Positions 10,221-19,314 are shown, counted from the first letter of the stretch. The stretch is DNA of 56,704 nt from Actinomycetota bacterium (GCA_003162055.1 PMNA01000004.1:41779-98482); one strand, 5' to 3'. Notes: generated from the sequence alone by a model not told the origin. Program-made: numbers and translations.

Positions 10221-10626
10221 TGTCTGAAAACCAAAGCGCTAGCTCTCGCGCCGCCGACTCAAGCGAGTCGGAGCCGTGCACGAGGTTGTCGGGCATCGAG
10301 AGCCCGAGGTCGCCGCGAATCGTTCCCGGTGCCGCCTGCGCCGGATCGGTCGCGCCCATGGTCGTGCGCACAACCGTCACCGCCGACTCGCCCTCGACCA
10401 CCAGGGCAAGCGTTGGGCCGGAGGTGATGAAGGAGACCAGCCCGGCGAAGAAGTCCTTGCCACGATGCTCGGCGTAGTGAGCGTCGGCCAGCTTCTCGTC
10501 GACCTGAACCAGCTTGGCGCCGCGTAGCACCAGGCCCCTGCGCTCGAGGCGCTGGGTGATCTCGCCGCAAAGGCCACGCCTGACCGCGTCAGGCTTGACG
10601 AGCACGAGTGTGCGCTCAACAGCCAT
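10207..10626 (-). CDS. ndk: Nucleoside diphosphate kinase
   Basis: 139-residue kinase that balances NTP and dNTP pools through a phospho-histidine ping-pong. It opens with [15 protein letters not shown], and the active-site His117 lies in NLVHGSDS. Length and the [19 protein letters not shown] block match the family exactly. ATG at 10626 is preferred over 10635 because the family begins with M-x-ERTL. A TAGACT hexamer (10635-10640) lies 8 nt before it, with no Shine-Dalgarno, so a leaderless transcript is likely. It begins the ndk-methyltransferase-maf unit. Confidence 0.96.
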   Translation of the reverse strand: MAVERTLVLVKPDAVRRGLCGEITQRLERRGLVLRGAKLVQVDEKLADAHYAEHRGKDFFAGLVSFITSGPTLALVVEGESAVTVVRTTMGATDPAQAAPGTIRGDLGLSMPDNLVHGSDSLESAARELALWFSDNETV

Positions 10627-10634
10627 CAGTCGCA

Positions 10635-10640
10635 AGTCTA
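10635..10640 (-). promoter_or_regulatory. Putative -10 box of ndk (leaderless)
   Basis: On the minus strand this reads TAGACT and ends 8 nt before the ndk ATG. With a usual 6-8 nt from -10 to the first transcribed base, the mRNA would begin at or next to the start codon. No clear -35 is seen. Confidence 0.5.
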
Positions 10641-10742
10641 GTTAAGCGACCTAAAGGGGAGCTCAGGTTGCAGCAGTTTCACCCGGTCGGGTGAGAGATC
10701 GGGCCCGGGCTCATAGCCCAAGTGGGTGGGACGAACGACCGA

Positions 10743-11276
10743 TCAGTGTGAGCGGCGCAGATGCGGCGGCCGCTCCCAGGTGTCCTCGGCGGCGATCGTT
10801 TCCTGCGGCGCGACCGGAGACTCGCAGTAGGGACAGATCTGCCAGAGCGGCTCGAGCGGCGCCTTGCAGCGCGCGCAGGGTTGCTTGAGGCGCGTGGTGC
10901 AGACGGGACAGACGAGATAGTTGGAGTCGATATCGACCTGGCACACCGGGCAGCGAGTCACGCGCTTGCCGAGACGCGCCTCCATCTCCTTTATCTCGAG
11001 CTCGCGCTCGTGCACCTCGTCCAGATACTCGGGCGGACGGAAAAGCATGTAGATGATCGCGCCGAAGAACGGAAAGAGCAGCGCGAGCGCCGTGGAGGTG
11101 CCGATCAGCCACGGGTCCTCGATGCGGCGGCGAGCATCCTTGTTGACCCAGTACGCGACCGCGAGCCAGAAGACGGCCAGGAAGAAGAAGGACAGATTCT
11201 TGATCACGTCCCACAGGTTCGAGCTGAAGAAGCTACTCAGCGAGGCTGAGTACGGGGCGAGAAGTGAGTTCGTCAT
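10743..11276 (-). CDS. Membrane-anchored double zinc-ribbon protein
   Basis: 177-residue protein with two membrane helices (about 24-43 and 58-80), a charged coiled linker (EVHERELEIKEMEARLGKR) and a cysteine-rich tail. Eight cysteines form four CxxC knuckles: CPVC, CPVC, CARC and CPYC, enough for two zinc ribbons. Such proteins probably place a zinc-ribbon module at the inner membrane face, but no enzymatic role is evident. ATG at 11276 overlaps the stop of the 37-residue gene upstream (ATGA), so folC, the microprotein and this gene form one translational chain. The upstream gap to ndk (116 bp) shows no gene. Confidence 0.75.
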   Translation of the reverse strand: MTNSLLAPYSASLSSFFSSNLWDVIKNLSFFFLAVFWLAVAYWVNKDARRRIEDPWLIGTSTALALLFPFFGAIIYMLFRPPEYLDEVHERELEIKEMEARLGKRVTRCPVCQVDIDSNYLVCPVCTTRLKQPCARCKAPLEPLWQICPYCESPVAPQETIAAEDTWERPPHLRRSH

Positions 11277-11386
11277 ATGAGCAGTTTGCCTACCAGGTAT
11301 CCGACTCCGAAAGCACTACCGAGAACAACGGCGACAACGAGCAGCAACACGACAAACGCTGTGAAACCATGGCTTGCGTTCTTCAT
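11273..11386 (-). CDS. 37-residue single-helix membrane microprotein
   Basis: A very short gene held in place by overlaps on both sides: its ATG (11386) overlaps the folC stop as TAATG, and its TGA overlaps the zinc-ribbon gene start as ATGA. The product begins MKNASHGFTAFVV and then has a long hydrophobic run, with GYLVGKLLI at the end, so it is one membrane helix with glycine-rich C-terminal half. There is no signal peptidase site. It may be a partner of the adjacent two-helix zinc-ribbon protein; this is inference from coupling only. Chance is unlikely given the two exact overlaps and the fully hydrophobic composition. Confidence 0.65.
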   Translation of the reverse strand: MKNASHGFTAFVVLLLVVAVVLGSAFGVGYLVGKLLI

Positions 11387-12498
11387 TACCCCACAGCTTC
11401 CTCTATAGACGCAAGATCGGCAAGAAGGTAGAGCGAGCCGGTAACGAGAAGGCAGCCGTCAGGCGCCGTCAGCTTGCGTCCCCGGGCGAGAGCTTGCGCG
11501 GGATCTTCGACCGCCTCGATCTGCTCGAACAGGCCCTCGGCGCGAGCCGCCAGCTCGGCTGCGGGAAGCGCTCGCGGGCTGGAGGATTTCGTCGCCACGA
11601 GGGTGCTCGCAAACGGCGCGAGAGCCTCGAGCATGGAGTCAACGTCCTTATCGGCGAGGATCGAGCAGAGGAGCGTCCAGCGGGCGCGCGGCAGCCGCTC
11701 CACAAGCCAGGCGACGCCGGCCGGATTGTGAGCGCCGTCCCAGAGCTCGCGCTCACTGCGCCACTCGAATCGACCGGGAGTCTTCGCCTCGATCGTCTCG
11801 GCCCCGATCGCGCGACCGAGCAACTCTTCGACCGCGGCTGGGGGAAGCTCTTCCTGCGCTGCGACCGAGACCGACGAGGCGCCGGCCTCGCGCGCCAGTG
11901 CTTCCCACTCCCCCTCGCCCAGCACGACCTTGGCGCCGGGCACGATCACGGCCAGTTTCTCGCGGGCGATCTCCTCGCGCGTCGAGCCGAGCCAGCGAGT
12001 GTGCTCGAGCGCCACGTTGGTGAGCACGACTACCTCGCTCGCAATCACGTTGGTCGCGTCATAGCGGCCACCGAGACCGGCTTCGACCGCGGCCACCTCG
12101 ACAGCGGCGGCGGCGAACTCCGCGAAGGCGGCCGCCGTGATCACCTCGAACTGCGTGGCCTGCAGGCTCTCCGCGGCGGCGCGAATGCGCGCGAGCGCCC
12201 GCTCGAGATCGGCCTCGACGCCGTTCAAGCTGATCCGCTCGGCCCAGCCGCGCACGTGCGGCGAGATCGTCGCGCCGCTCGACACCCCTTCGCTAGCGAG
12301 CAGGGCTTCGATTCGTTTCGTCGTCGTTGTCTTGCCGTTCGTACCGACTACGTGGATCGAGCGGAAAGCGCGCTCTGGATGACCGAGCTCGCCGAGCAGC
12401 TCCTTCATCGTCTCCAGGCCGAACTGCTCGGGCCAGGGGCTGAGCGAGCTCAGCCAGACCGTATTCGAGCCCGGGCGCCGGTCAGCCGCAGAGGGCAT
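11386..12498 (-). CDS. folC: Folylpolyglutamate/dihydrofolate synthase
   Basis: Mur-ligase-family enzyme that adds glutamate to folates (and often glutamate to dihydropteroate). The 370-residue protein shows SLSPWPEQFGLETM, the P-loop VVGTNGKTTTT, SPHVRGWAERISLNG, VEAGLGGRYDATNVI, LTNVALEHTRWLGST and WDGAHNPAG, all typical of FolC. ATG at 12498 is preferred, giving 17 nt overlap with valS; an in-frame start at 12522 is possible. At 370 residues it is somewhat shorter than the usual 420-450, mainly in the central domain. It follows valS as in many Gram-positive bacteria. Confidence 0.92.
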   Translation of the reverse strand: MPSAADRRPGSNTVWLSSLSPWPEQFGLETMKELLGELGHPERAFRSIHVVGTNGKTTTTKRIEALLASEGVSSGATISPHVRGWAERISLNGVEADLERALARIRAAAESLQATQFEVITAAAFAEFAAAAVEVAAVEAGLGGRYDATNVIASEVVVLTNVALEHTRWLGSTREEIAREKLAVIVPGAKVVLGEGEWEALAREAGASSVSVAAQEELPPAAVEELLGRAIGAETIEAKTPGRFEWRSERELWDGAHNPAGVAWLVERLPRARWTLLCSILADKDVDSMLEALAPFASTLVATKSSSPRALPAAELAARAEGLFEQIEAVEDPAQALARGRKLTAPDGCLLVTGSLYLLADLASIEEAVG

Positions 12499-14899
12499 CG
12501 AGCTCACGCCTGTAACGGGCAAGCTTCTCGCGCTCGGCGTCGACGACCTCGGGCCGCGCGCGCCCGACGAAATTCTGGTTCGAGAGCATCTTCTCGCAAC
12601 GGGCGACCTCGGAGTTCAGGCGCCCGGTCTCGGCCTCGACGCTCACCGCCTCGATCTTCATCCGCTCGGGCCTGACGACCGCCTGGAAGATGCGCTCCTC
12701 GTCGTCTGTTAGATGCACGCGGAGTCCGCTGCGGCGGAAGATCGCGGCGGCGTCCTGAACCCGCTCGAGCGCGTTCGCGTCGGCCGCGAAGGCGCCGTCG
12801 GCAGTGGGCCAGGGCGAGACGATCAGGCGGGCCTTGCGATCCGCCAGATTCGACCAGATCTCCTCGGTCACGTGCGGCATGACCGGGTGCAGGAGCGCGA
12901 GCAGGCGCTCGAGCGCCGCCAGCGCTGTCGAGCGGGCATCCTCGTCTTCGTCATACAGGCGCGGCTTGATCGACTCGGCGTACCAGTCGCAGAACTCGTC
13001 GAAGGTCAGGTGGTAGAGCCGCGTCACGACCCCTGCATAGTCGAAGGCCGCGAAACACTCCTCGATCTCGGCCCGAGTCACCTCGAGCCGCGCCAGGATC
13101 CAGCGCTCGGTGACTTCAGTGGGACGCACGGCGGGCGCCGCGTCGCCGACGTTGGCGAGGATCAGGCGGGAGACGTTCCAGAGCTTGTTGGCGAGCTTGC
13201 GTCCCTCCTCGACGGCGCCGTAGGAGAAGCGCACGTCCTGGGTGGAGGACATCTTGAGTAGCCCGTAGCGGACGGCGTCGGCGCCGTACTCGCCGATCAC
13301 CTCGAGCGGATCGATACCGGTGCCGAGGCTCTTGGACATGCGCCGACCGTCGGTGGCCAGCACGGTCGAGTGAATGACCACGTCGCGGAAGGGCACGTCG
13401 CCGAGCAACTCCAGCCCAGCGAAGATCATCCGGTTCTCCCAGAGGCGGATGATCTCGCGCGCGGTGGTCTGCAGGTTGCCCGGGTAGAAGGCGCGCAGAT
13501 CGTCTGTGTCGTCGGGCCAGCCGAGCGTGGCAAACGGCCACAGCGCCGAAGAGAACCAAGTGTCGAGCACGTCCTCGCTGCGGGTCAGTTCCTTCGAGCC
13601 GCACTCGACGCAAGCGACGGGTTCCGTCTCCTCGACCGTCAGGTGGCCGTCGGGGCACTCCCAGATCGGTAGTTGATGACCCCACCACAGCTGGCGCGAG
13701 ATACACCAGTCGGGCGCCTCCTCGAGCGACTCGATCGCGAAGCGGTGTTGCGACTCGGGATGGAAGAGAACGCGCTTTTCGCGCAGCGCCGCGAGCGCCG
13801 GCTTCTTTAGCTCCTCCATCGAGCACCACCACTGCAGCGAGACACGCGGCTCGATCCGCGTTTCACAACGCTCGCAGAGGGCGACGGCGTGGCGGAAGGG
13901 CTCGCGCGAGACGAGCAGGTCGCGCTCCTCGCACCAGGCCAGGATGCGCTCTGTCGCCTCATCCTGGGTCAGGCCGGCAAGACCTGGCACCTCGTCGTTC
14001 ATGCGCCCGTCGGGGCCGATCACGCTCGGCTCGCCCAGCCCGTGAGCGCGCCCGATCTCGAAGTCGACGGGGTCGTGCGCGGGGGTGATCTTGAGCGCGC
14101 CGGTACCGAACTCGGGGTCGACGTGCTCGTCGGCGATCACCGGTATGCGGCGCTCGACGAAGGGCACGATCACCTCCTTGCCGACGAGATCCTGGTAGCG
14201 CTCGTCGCCGGGGTGCACCGCGAGCGCGACGTCGGCCGGGATCGTGGCCGGGCGCACGGTCGCAATGGCGACATAGCCGTCACCCTCGGCGAGCGGGTAG
14301 CGGACGGTGACCAGCTCGTCGTCGGCGTCGACGTGCACCAGCTCGAGGTCGGAAAGTGAGGTGCGGTGGAAGGGACACCAGTTGATGATCCGGTTGTCGC
14401 GGTAGATCCAGCCCTTGCGGTAGAGATGGACGAAGAAGCGCAGTACCGCCTTCGTGTAGCCCTCGTCCATGGTGAAGCGCTCGCGCCGGTAGTCGAGCGA
14501 GGCGCCGATGCGCCGGAACTGATTCATGATCTTGCCGCCGTACTCGTGCAGCCATTCCCAGACGCGCGCCTCGAAGGCTTCTCGCCCCAGCTCCTGGCGC
14601 GTCTTGCCCTTCGTCGCGAGGTACTTCTCGACCGCGTTCTGGGTCGAGATGCCCGCGTGGTCGTAGCCGGGCTGGAAGAGCACATTGAAGCCCTGCATGC
14701 GCTTCATGCGCACGATCGAGTCGCCGAGAGCCAGCTGAAGGGCGTGGCCGATGTGCAGCTCGCCGGTGACGTTCGGCGGCGGATGGGCATCGACGAAAGC
14801 CGGGCGCGAGAGATCGGGGTCGGCGTTGTAGAGACCCTCCTCTTCCCAGGTCTTCTGCCAGCGCTCCTCGACGCCTGCGGGCTTGTAGAGCGGCTCCAT
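12482..14899 (-). CDS. valS: Valyl-tRNA synthetase
   Basis: Class Ia aminoacyl-tRNA synthetase charging tRNA-Val. It has 805 residues: HIGH at 49-52 (GELHIGHALQLALGD), a CP1 editing domain, KMSKS as RMSKSLGTG at 520-524, a helical anticodon-binding domain, and a C-terminal coiled coil (EVARCEMLSNQNF type, ending RRELDALCG). The pocket motif reads GYDHAGISTQ rather than the common GTDHAGIATQ. ATG at 14899 begins the usual EPLYKPAGVEERW; an upstream frame extension to 15106 crosses a dispersed repeat and is not credible. TAGAAT 8 nt upstream of the ATG suggests leaderless transcription. Confidence 0.96.
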   Translation of the reverse strand: MEPLYKPAGVEERWQKTWEEEGLYNADPDLSRPAFVDAHPPPNVTGELHIGHALQLALGDSIVRMKRMQGFNVLFQPGYDHAGISTQNAVEKYLATKGKTRQELGREAFEARVWEWLHEYGGKIMNQFRRIGASLDYRRERFTMDEGYTKAVLRFFVHLYRKGWIYRDNRIINWCPFHRTSLSDLELVHVDADDELVTVRYPLAEGDGYVAIATVRPATIPADVALAVHPGDERYQDLVGKEVIVPFVERRIPVIADEHVDPEFGTGALKITPAHDPVDFEIGRAHGLGEPSVIGPDGRMNDEVPGLAGLTQDEATERILAWCEERDLLVSREPFRHAVALCERCETRIEPRVSLQWWCSMEELKKPALAALREKRVLFHPESQHRFAIESLEEAPDWCISRQLWWGHQLPIWECPDGHLTVEETEPVACVECGSKELTRSEDVLDTWFSSALWPFATLGWPDDTDDLRAFYPGNLQTTAREIIRLWENRMIFAGLELLGDVPFRDVVIHSTVLATDGRRMSKSLGTGIDPLEVIGEYGADAVRYGLLKMSSTQDVRFSYGAVEEGRKLANKLWNVSRLILANVGDAAPAVRPTEVTERWILARLEVTRAEIEECFAAFDYAGVVTRLYHLTFDEFCDWYAESIKPRLYDEDEDARSTALAALERLLALLHPVMPHVTEEIWSNLADRKARLIVSPWPTADGAFAADANALERVQDAAAIFRRSGLRVHLTDDEERIFQAVVRPERMKIEAVSVEAETGRLNSEVARCEKMLSNQNFVGRARPEVVDAEREKLARYRRELDALCG

Positions 14900-14907
14900 G
14901 AAGATGG

Positions 14908-14913
14908 ATTCTA
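14908..14913 (-). promoter_or_regulatory. Putative -10 box of valS (leaderless)
   Basis: Reads TAGAAT on the minus strand, 8 nt before the valS ATG, with no ribosome binding site between. No room exists for a T-box leader downstream of it. A -35 element is not obvious. Confidence 0.5.
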
Positions 14914-14968
14914 CGGAGGGCGCGAGGTGGACCGGTCGGCTGGGTGATTGGTGGGGCACCGAGTTACT

Positions 14969-14999
14969 CGCCCTCCACCGAGCCACCCGCCCGCGGGGT
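14969..14999 (-). repeat. Dispersed repeat family D, copy 1
   Basis: Minus-strand copy of a 31-bp G-rich motif beginning ACCCCGCGGGCGGGTGG. It matches the copies at 28170-28200 and 43066-43096 at 30 of 31 positions. Similarity to copy 2 (17840-17869) extends about 35 bp further, through the ACGGTATCTTCAAACG side. It lies in the divergent gap between valS and the MgtE_N/CBS gene (14900-15191), where no gene is seen. Confidence 0.75.
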
Positions 15000-15191
15000 C
15001 GTTTGAAGATACCGTCTCGAAACGGAAAGCGACGGCCTTCTCCGCGCCGATTCTGTGTCGAATCCGAGGCGGGGCGAACGCTCACTCGGCGCGGAATATG
15101 CATCATTCTTTCCTACGCCGGACGACAGTCCTCGGGTGTGCGCGGTCGTCGTCGCGGAGAAAAGCTGCTAGAAACCGAGCGAGGACGCCAG

Positions 15192-16442
15192 ATGCACTAC
15201 CTGCACCTCAGCCAGATCGTTCCCTGTGCCCTGCGTGACCGCGGCGGTGAGCGGCTCGGGCGCGTGACCGACCTGATCGTGCGCCTGAACGGCGACGACT
15301 TCCCGCCGCTCTCGGGCGCGCTCGCCGAGGTGGCCGGGCGACCGGTCTTCGTCCCCGCCGCCGAGATCGAATCGATCGGCGGGACGGAAATCGTACTTCG
15401 CTCGAGTCGCCTTGATCTCGGTCACTTCCGCCGCCACGAACAGGAGATCCTGCTGCGCAAAGATGTGCTCGACCGACAGCTGATCAATGTCGACGGCGCC
15501 CGCCTCGTGCGGGCGAACGAGATCGAGCTGGCGCAGGTCGAGGGCAGCTACCGGCTGGCCGGCATCGATGTGAGCATCCGCGCCTTCTTGCGCCGGCTGC
15601 TGCCGAGGCGACTCGGGCGCCGCATCGAGAGCCGCGCGATTCTCGACTGGCGCGACGTGGAGCCGTTCACCGGCCACGTGCCCACGCTGCGCCTGCGCGT
15701 TCCGCACCCGAAGCTGGAGCGGCTACATCCGGCACAGCTCGCCGATCTGGTCGAGGACGCCTCCAGCGGCGAGGCCGAAGAGATCATCAGCGCCGTACAT
15801 CGCGATCCCGCCCGCGAGGCCGGCCTCTTCCAGCAGCTCGACTCGCATCACCGACGCCAGTTCGCCGAGGCGCGCTCCGACCAGGAGCTGGCACGGATCG
15901 TCGCGCGAATGGCAGCCGACAACGCCGCCGGGTTCGTACGCGAACTACCCGAGAAGCGGCGCGAGGCGGTACTGGCGTCGCTCCCGAAGGCCAAGCGCGA
16001 GAATGTCGAAGAGCTACTCGGTTACGGCGCCACGCGCGCCGGCGGACTGATGCTGACAGACCTGATCACCGTCGGCGAGGGTGCGCGTGTCGCCGACGCG
16101 ATCGATGCCGTTCGCTCGAGCGGTACTCCCAGCGAACACTCAACCTGGGTTTACCTGCTCGATGCCGAGAAGCGCCTCGAGTCGGCGATTCCGCTCGCCG
16201 ACCTGCTGCGCATGGCGCCGCAGCTCCCGCTCGTGCAGACGGTCAGTTTCACTCCACCTGCCGTGGGAGTGCAAACCGGCCTTGGAGAGCTGGCCCGGCT
16301 GATGACCGACTTCAACCTGACGCTGGTGCCGGTCGTCGACGAGGAGCTGCACCTGCTCGGCGCCGTCTCCGCAGACGACGTCCTCGACGTCATGCTCCCG
16401 CGCGGCTGGCGGCGGCGCGTCCACGTCTTCACGGCCGATTGA
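15192..16442 (+). CDS. PRC-barrel / MgtE_N / CBS regulatory protein
   Basis: 416-residue cytoplasmic protein with no membrane helix. Residues 1-165 look like two PRC-barrel-type beta modules (ERLGRVTDLIVRLNGDDFP; ARLVRANEIELAQVEG). Residues 180-280 are the helical MgtE_N superhelix (LHPAQLADLVEDASSGEAEEII; LPEKRREAVLASLP). Residues 283-405 hold a CBS pair (AGGLMLTDLITVGEGARV; LVPVVDEELHLLGAVSADDVLDVML). In MgtE channels these two parts form the Mg2+ sensor; here the channel domain is absent. The gene ends 16 nt before a divergent Nramp-family transporter, so it is probably that transporter's metal- or nucleotide-sensing subunit. ATG 15192 follows a GCGAGGACG stretch. Confidence 0.82.
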   Translation: MHYLHLSQIVPCALRDRGGERLGRVTDLIVRLNGDDFPPLSGALAEVAGRPVFVPAAEIESIGGTEIVLRSSRLDLGHFRRHEQEILLRKDVLDRQLINVDGARLVRANEIELAQVEGSYRLAGIDVSIRAFLRRLLPRRLGRRIESRAILDWRDVEPFTGHVPTLRLRVPHPKLERLHPAQLADLVEDASSGEAEEIISAVHRDPAREAGLFQQLDSHHRRQFAEARSDQELARIVARMAADNAAGFVRELPEKRREAVLASLPKAKRENVEELLGYGATRAGGLMLTDLITVGEGARVADAIDAVRSSGTPSEHSTWVYLLDAEKRLESAIPLADLLRMAPQLPLVQTVSFTPPAVGVQTGLGELARLMTDFNLTLVPVVDEELHLLGAVSADDVLDVMLPRGWRRRVHVFTAD

Positions 16443-16458
16443 GCCGTCGGCAACCGCT

Positions 16459-17802
16459 ATGAGCGACGCGAAGAAGGCCCAAACAAACGCCGCCGAAGCC
16501 TCCGAGGCGAAGAGGCCGCCCGAAAGGCCGATGCGGCCCGCCCGGCATCGCTTCGGCAAGCGTGCCTGGTTCGCCTCCGTCGCGGGCGTACTCGCCTTTC
16601 TCGGTCCAGGGCTGATTTCGGCCAACGCCGGTAACGAGGCCGGCTCGATCGCCACTTACGCCTCGGTGGGCGCTCGCTACGGCTACGACCTGCTCTGGCT
16701 GATGGTCTTGATCACCGTCGCTCTGATCCTGGTACAAGAGATGGCGGCGCGGACCGGAGTCGTGAGCGGGAAGGGCCTGGCCGAGCTGATCCGTGAGCAT
16801 TACGGGGTGCGCTGGTCGGCGCTGGCGATGCTCACGGTGCTGCTCGCCAACTTGGCGATCACGATTTCGGAGTTTCTCGGCATCGGCGTCGCGTCCGAGC
16901 TGTTGGGCGTGCCGCGCTATGTGGCGGTCCCGCTCGCCGCGGCGCTGATCTGGCTGATCCTCGTGCGCGGCTCCTACCGCATCGCCGAGCGGATCTTCAT
17001 CGCCTTCACGGTCATCTTCTTCGCCTATCCCGTCGCGGCGATCCTTGCTCACCCTCACTGGGGCGCGATCGTGCACCGCACCGTACTGCCGCACGTCCAT
17101 TTCACATCGCAGTACGTGCTGCTGGTCGGCGCCTTGGTCGGCGCCACGATCACTCCCTTCATGCAGCTCTACCTGCAGTCAGCCGTCTCCGAAAGAGGAG
17201 TGCCGCCCGACGAGCTGCGGCGCGAGCGCTTCGACGTGGCGACGGGAGCGATCTTCGCCAATCTCATCGCTGCCTTCGCGATCATCGCCACTGCGGCGGC
17301 CCTGCACGAGCACGGCGTGACCAAGGTGGGCTCGGCCGCCGACGCGGCGAAAGCGCTGCAGCCGTTCGCGGGCCGCTTCGCCAAGGAGCTGTTCGCGGTC
17401 GGCCTGCTCGGCTCGAGCCTGCTCGCCGCAGCGATCCTGCCGGTGACGATCGCCTACGTGCTGACCGAGTCGTTCGGGATGGAGAAGGGAATCGGGCATC
17501 GCTTCCGCGAAGCGCCGGCCTTCGTAGCCACGATCACGATCCTGATCTCGGTCAGCGCTGCGGTCGCGCTGATTCCCAATCTCCCGGTCATCTCGTTCCT
17601 GGTCGGAATTCAGGACCTGAACGGGGTGCTGCTACCGATCACGCTCTTCTTTCTCTGGCGCATCTCGAGCAGCCGCGAGCTGATGGGCCGCTGGCGCAAC
17701 GGGCGCCTCTTCAGCGCGCTGACGGCGCTGATCATCGTCGCGGTATCGGCGCTCTCGCTGCTGTTGATCGTGGTTGCGGTCGGGCGCGTGTTCGGGAGGT
17801 AG
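16459..17802 (+). CDS. Nramp-family transporter, divergent (NRMT-like) metal site
   Basis: 447-residue SLC11/Nramp-fold transporter with about eleven membrane helices after a basic 35-residue head. The fold is clear from FLGPGLISANAGNEAGS (TM1) and GATITPFMQLYLQSA (TM6). The residues that bind transition metals are changed: the DPGN of TM1 aligns with EAGS (60-63), and the MPH of TM6 with TPF (232-234). Loss of the TM6 methionine is the mark of NRAMP-related magnesium transporters. Together with the MgtE_N/CBS protein just upstream, this favours Mg2+ (or broader divalent) uptake rather than Mn2+/Fe2+ uptake as in MntH. The substrate is inferred, not shown. Confidence 0.85.
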   Translation: MSDAKKAQTNAAEASEAKRPPERPMRPARHRFGKRAWFASVAGVLAFLGPGLISANAGNEAGSIATYASVGARYGYDLLWLMVLITVALILVQEMAARTGVVSGKGLAELIREHYGVRWSALAMLTVLLANLAITISEFLGIGVASELLGVPRYVAVPLAAALIWLILVRGSYRIAERIFIAFTVIFFAYPVAAILAHPHWGAIVHRTVLPHVHFTSQYVLLVGALVGATITPFMQLYLQSAVSERGVPPDELRRERFDVATGAIFANLIAAFAIIATAAALHEHGVTKVGSAADAAKALQPFAGRFAKELFAVGLLGSSLLAAAILPVTIAYVLTESFGMEKGIGHRFREAPAFVATITILISVSAAVALIPNLPVISFLVGIQDLNGVLLPITLFFLWRISSSRELMGRWRNGRLFSALTALIIVAVSALSLLLIVVAVGRVFGR

Positions 17803-17839
17803 GGCTCACTTGGCGCAAGCGCGGGGCGATTCTCTCTAT

Positions 17840-17869
17840 GCCCTCCCCCAAGCCACCCGCCCGCGGGGT
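17840..17869 (-). repeat. Dispersed repeat family D, copy 2
   Basis: Divergent minus-strand copy of the ACCCCGCGGGCGGGTGG motif, about 27 of 30 positions alike. It lies in the 152-bp convergent gap between the Nramp gene and clpX. The adjoining 35 bp also resemble copy 1 (GGTACCTTCGAACG against GGTATCTTCAAACG). Confidence 0.65.
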
Positions 17870-17954
17870 CGTTCGAAGGTACCGTCCCGAAGCGCGAAGA
17901 AGTGCGCCTCGACGTAACAACTTCGTACCGATTCAGGAGCGTCGCGCCTGAGCG

Positions 17955-19235
17955 CTACGCCGACTCTTCGGTCAGCTCTTCTTCCTCGGTCTCGTCCGCT
18001 GCGACACCGCTTGTGACCAGGGTCGGGCGCTGGTTCTTGGAGATCGTCTCCTTGGTGATGACGCACTTGGAGACGTCCTTGCGTGAGGGCAGCTCGAACA
18101 TCACGTCGAGCAGAGCCGCCTCGATGATCGAGCGCAGGCCGCGGGCGCCGGTCTCTCGCGCGAGCGCCTTGTCGGCGATCTCCCAGAGCGCGTCCTCGGT
18201 GAAGACGAGCTCGACCTCGTCGTAGCCGAAGAAACGCTGGTACTGCTTGACGAGCGCGTTCTTCGGGTCGGTCAGGATCTTGACCAAGTCTTCGCGCTTG
18301 AGCTGGTGCACGGCCGAGATGACCGGCAGGCGCCCGATGAACTCGGGAATGAGGCCGAAGTTGAGCAGATCCTCGGGCATCACGTTGACGAGCAGTTCCG
18401 AGCTCTCGCTGTCGTTCTTGGAACGAATCTCGGCGCCGAAGCCGACAGCGTTCTTGCCGATGCGGCGACCGATGATGTTGTCCAGGCCGGCGAAGGCGCC
18501 ACCGCAAATGAAGAGGATGTTGGTGGTGTCGATGGAGAGGAACTCCTGGTGCGGGTGCTTGCGCCCGCCCTGAGGCGGCACCGAGGCCGTCGTGCCCTCG
18601 AGGATTTTGAGCAGCGCCTGCTGCACGCCTTCGCCCGAGACATCGCGCGTGATCGACGGGTTGTCGGCCTTGCGCGCAATCTTGTCGACCTCGTCGATGT
18701 AGATGATCCCGGTCTCGGCCTTCTTGATATCGAAGTCGGCCGCCTGGATCAGCTTGAGCAGAATGTTCTCGACATCCTCACCTACGTAGCCGGCCTCGGT
18801 AAGGGCGGTCGCATCGGCGATCGCGAACGGGACGTTGAGAATGCGCGCCAGCGTCTGGGCCAGCAGCGTCTTACCGCAACCGGTCGGGCCGAGCAGAAGG
18901 ATGTTCGACTTCTGCAGCTCGACCTCGGACTCCTCGACGCCCATCTGGACGCGCTTGTAGTGGTTATACACCGCGACAGCCAGCGTCCGCTTCGATTCCT
19001 CCTGGCTTACGACATAGTCGTTGAGAACGCCGTAGATCTCCAGGGGCTTGGGCAGGTTCTCCAGATCGAGCTGGGCCGGGACGGCGAGCTCTTCGTCGAT
19101 GATCTCGTTGCAGAGATCGATGCACTCGTCGCAGATGTAGACACCCGGGCCTGCGATGAGTTTCTTGACCTGCCTCTGCGATTTTCCGCAGAAGCTACAG
19201 AGAAGCTGCTCGTTGCCGTCACTTGCCCTGGCCAC
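17955..19235 (-). CDS. clpX: ClpX, ATP-dependent unfoldase of ClpXP
   Basis: 426-residue AAA+ unfoldase that delivers substrates to ClpP. Seen in order: an N-terminal zinc domain (CSFCGK...CDECIDLC), Walker A GPTGCGKT, Walker [10 protein letters not shown], the RKH pore-loop region GGRKHPHQ, the ClpP-docking loop near NAVGFGAE, and a C-terminal sensor 2 ([15 protein letters not shown]). GTG at 19235 is supported by AAGGAG 5 nt upstream; the frame extends to 19295 without ribosome signals. The tail is acidic ([13 protein letters not shown]). It follows clpP by 79 nt. Confidence 0.97.
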   Translation of the reverse strand: MARASDGNEQLLCSFCGKSQRQVKKLIAGPGVYICDECIDLCNEIIDEELAVPAQLDLENLPKPLEIYGVLNDYVVSQEESKRTLAVAVYNHYKRVQMGVEESEVELQKSNILLLGPTGCGKTLLAQTLARILNVPFAIADATALTEAGYVGEDVENILLKLIQAADFDIKKAETGIIYIDEVDKIARKADNPSITRDVSGEGVQQALLKILEGTTASVPPQGGRKHPHQEFLSIDTTNILFICGGAFAGLDNIIGRRIGKNAVGFGAEIRSKNDSESSELLVNVMPEDLLNFGLIPEFIGRLPVISAVHQLKREDLVKILTDPKNALVKQYQRFFGYDEVELVFTEDALWEIADKALARETGARGLRSIIEAALLDVMFELPSRKDVSKCVITKETISKNQRPTLVTSGVAADETEEEELTEESA

Positions 19236-19314
19236 TTCTACTCCTTGTAGCTCGAAATTGTGGTTTCGGCTAGCTCCAACCGTCGTCGAGCGCAAATATC
19301 GACGGCGATGCTCA

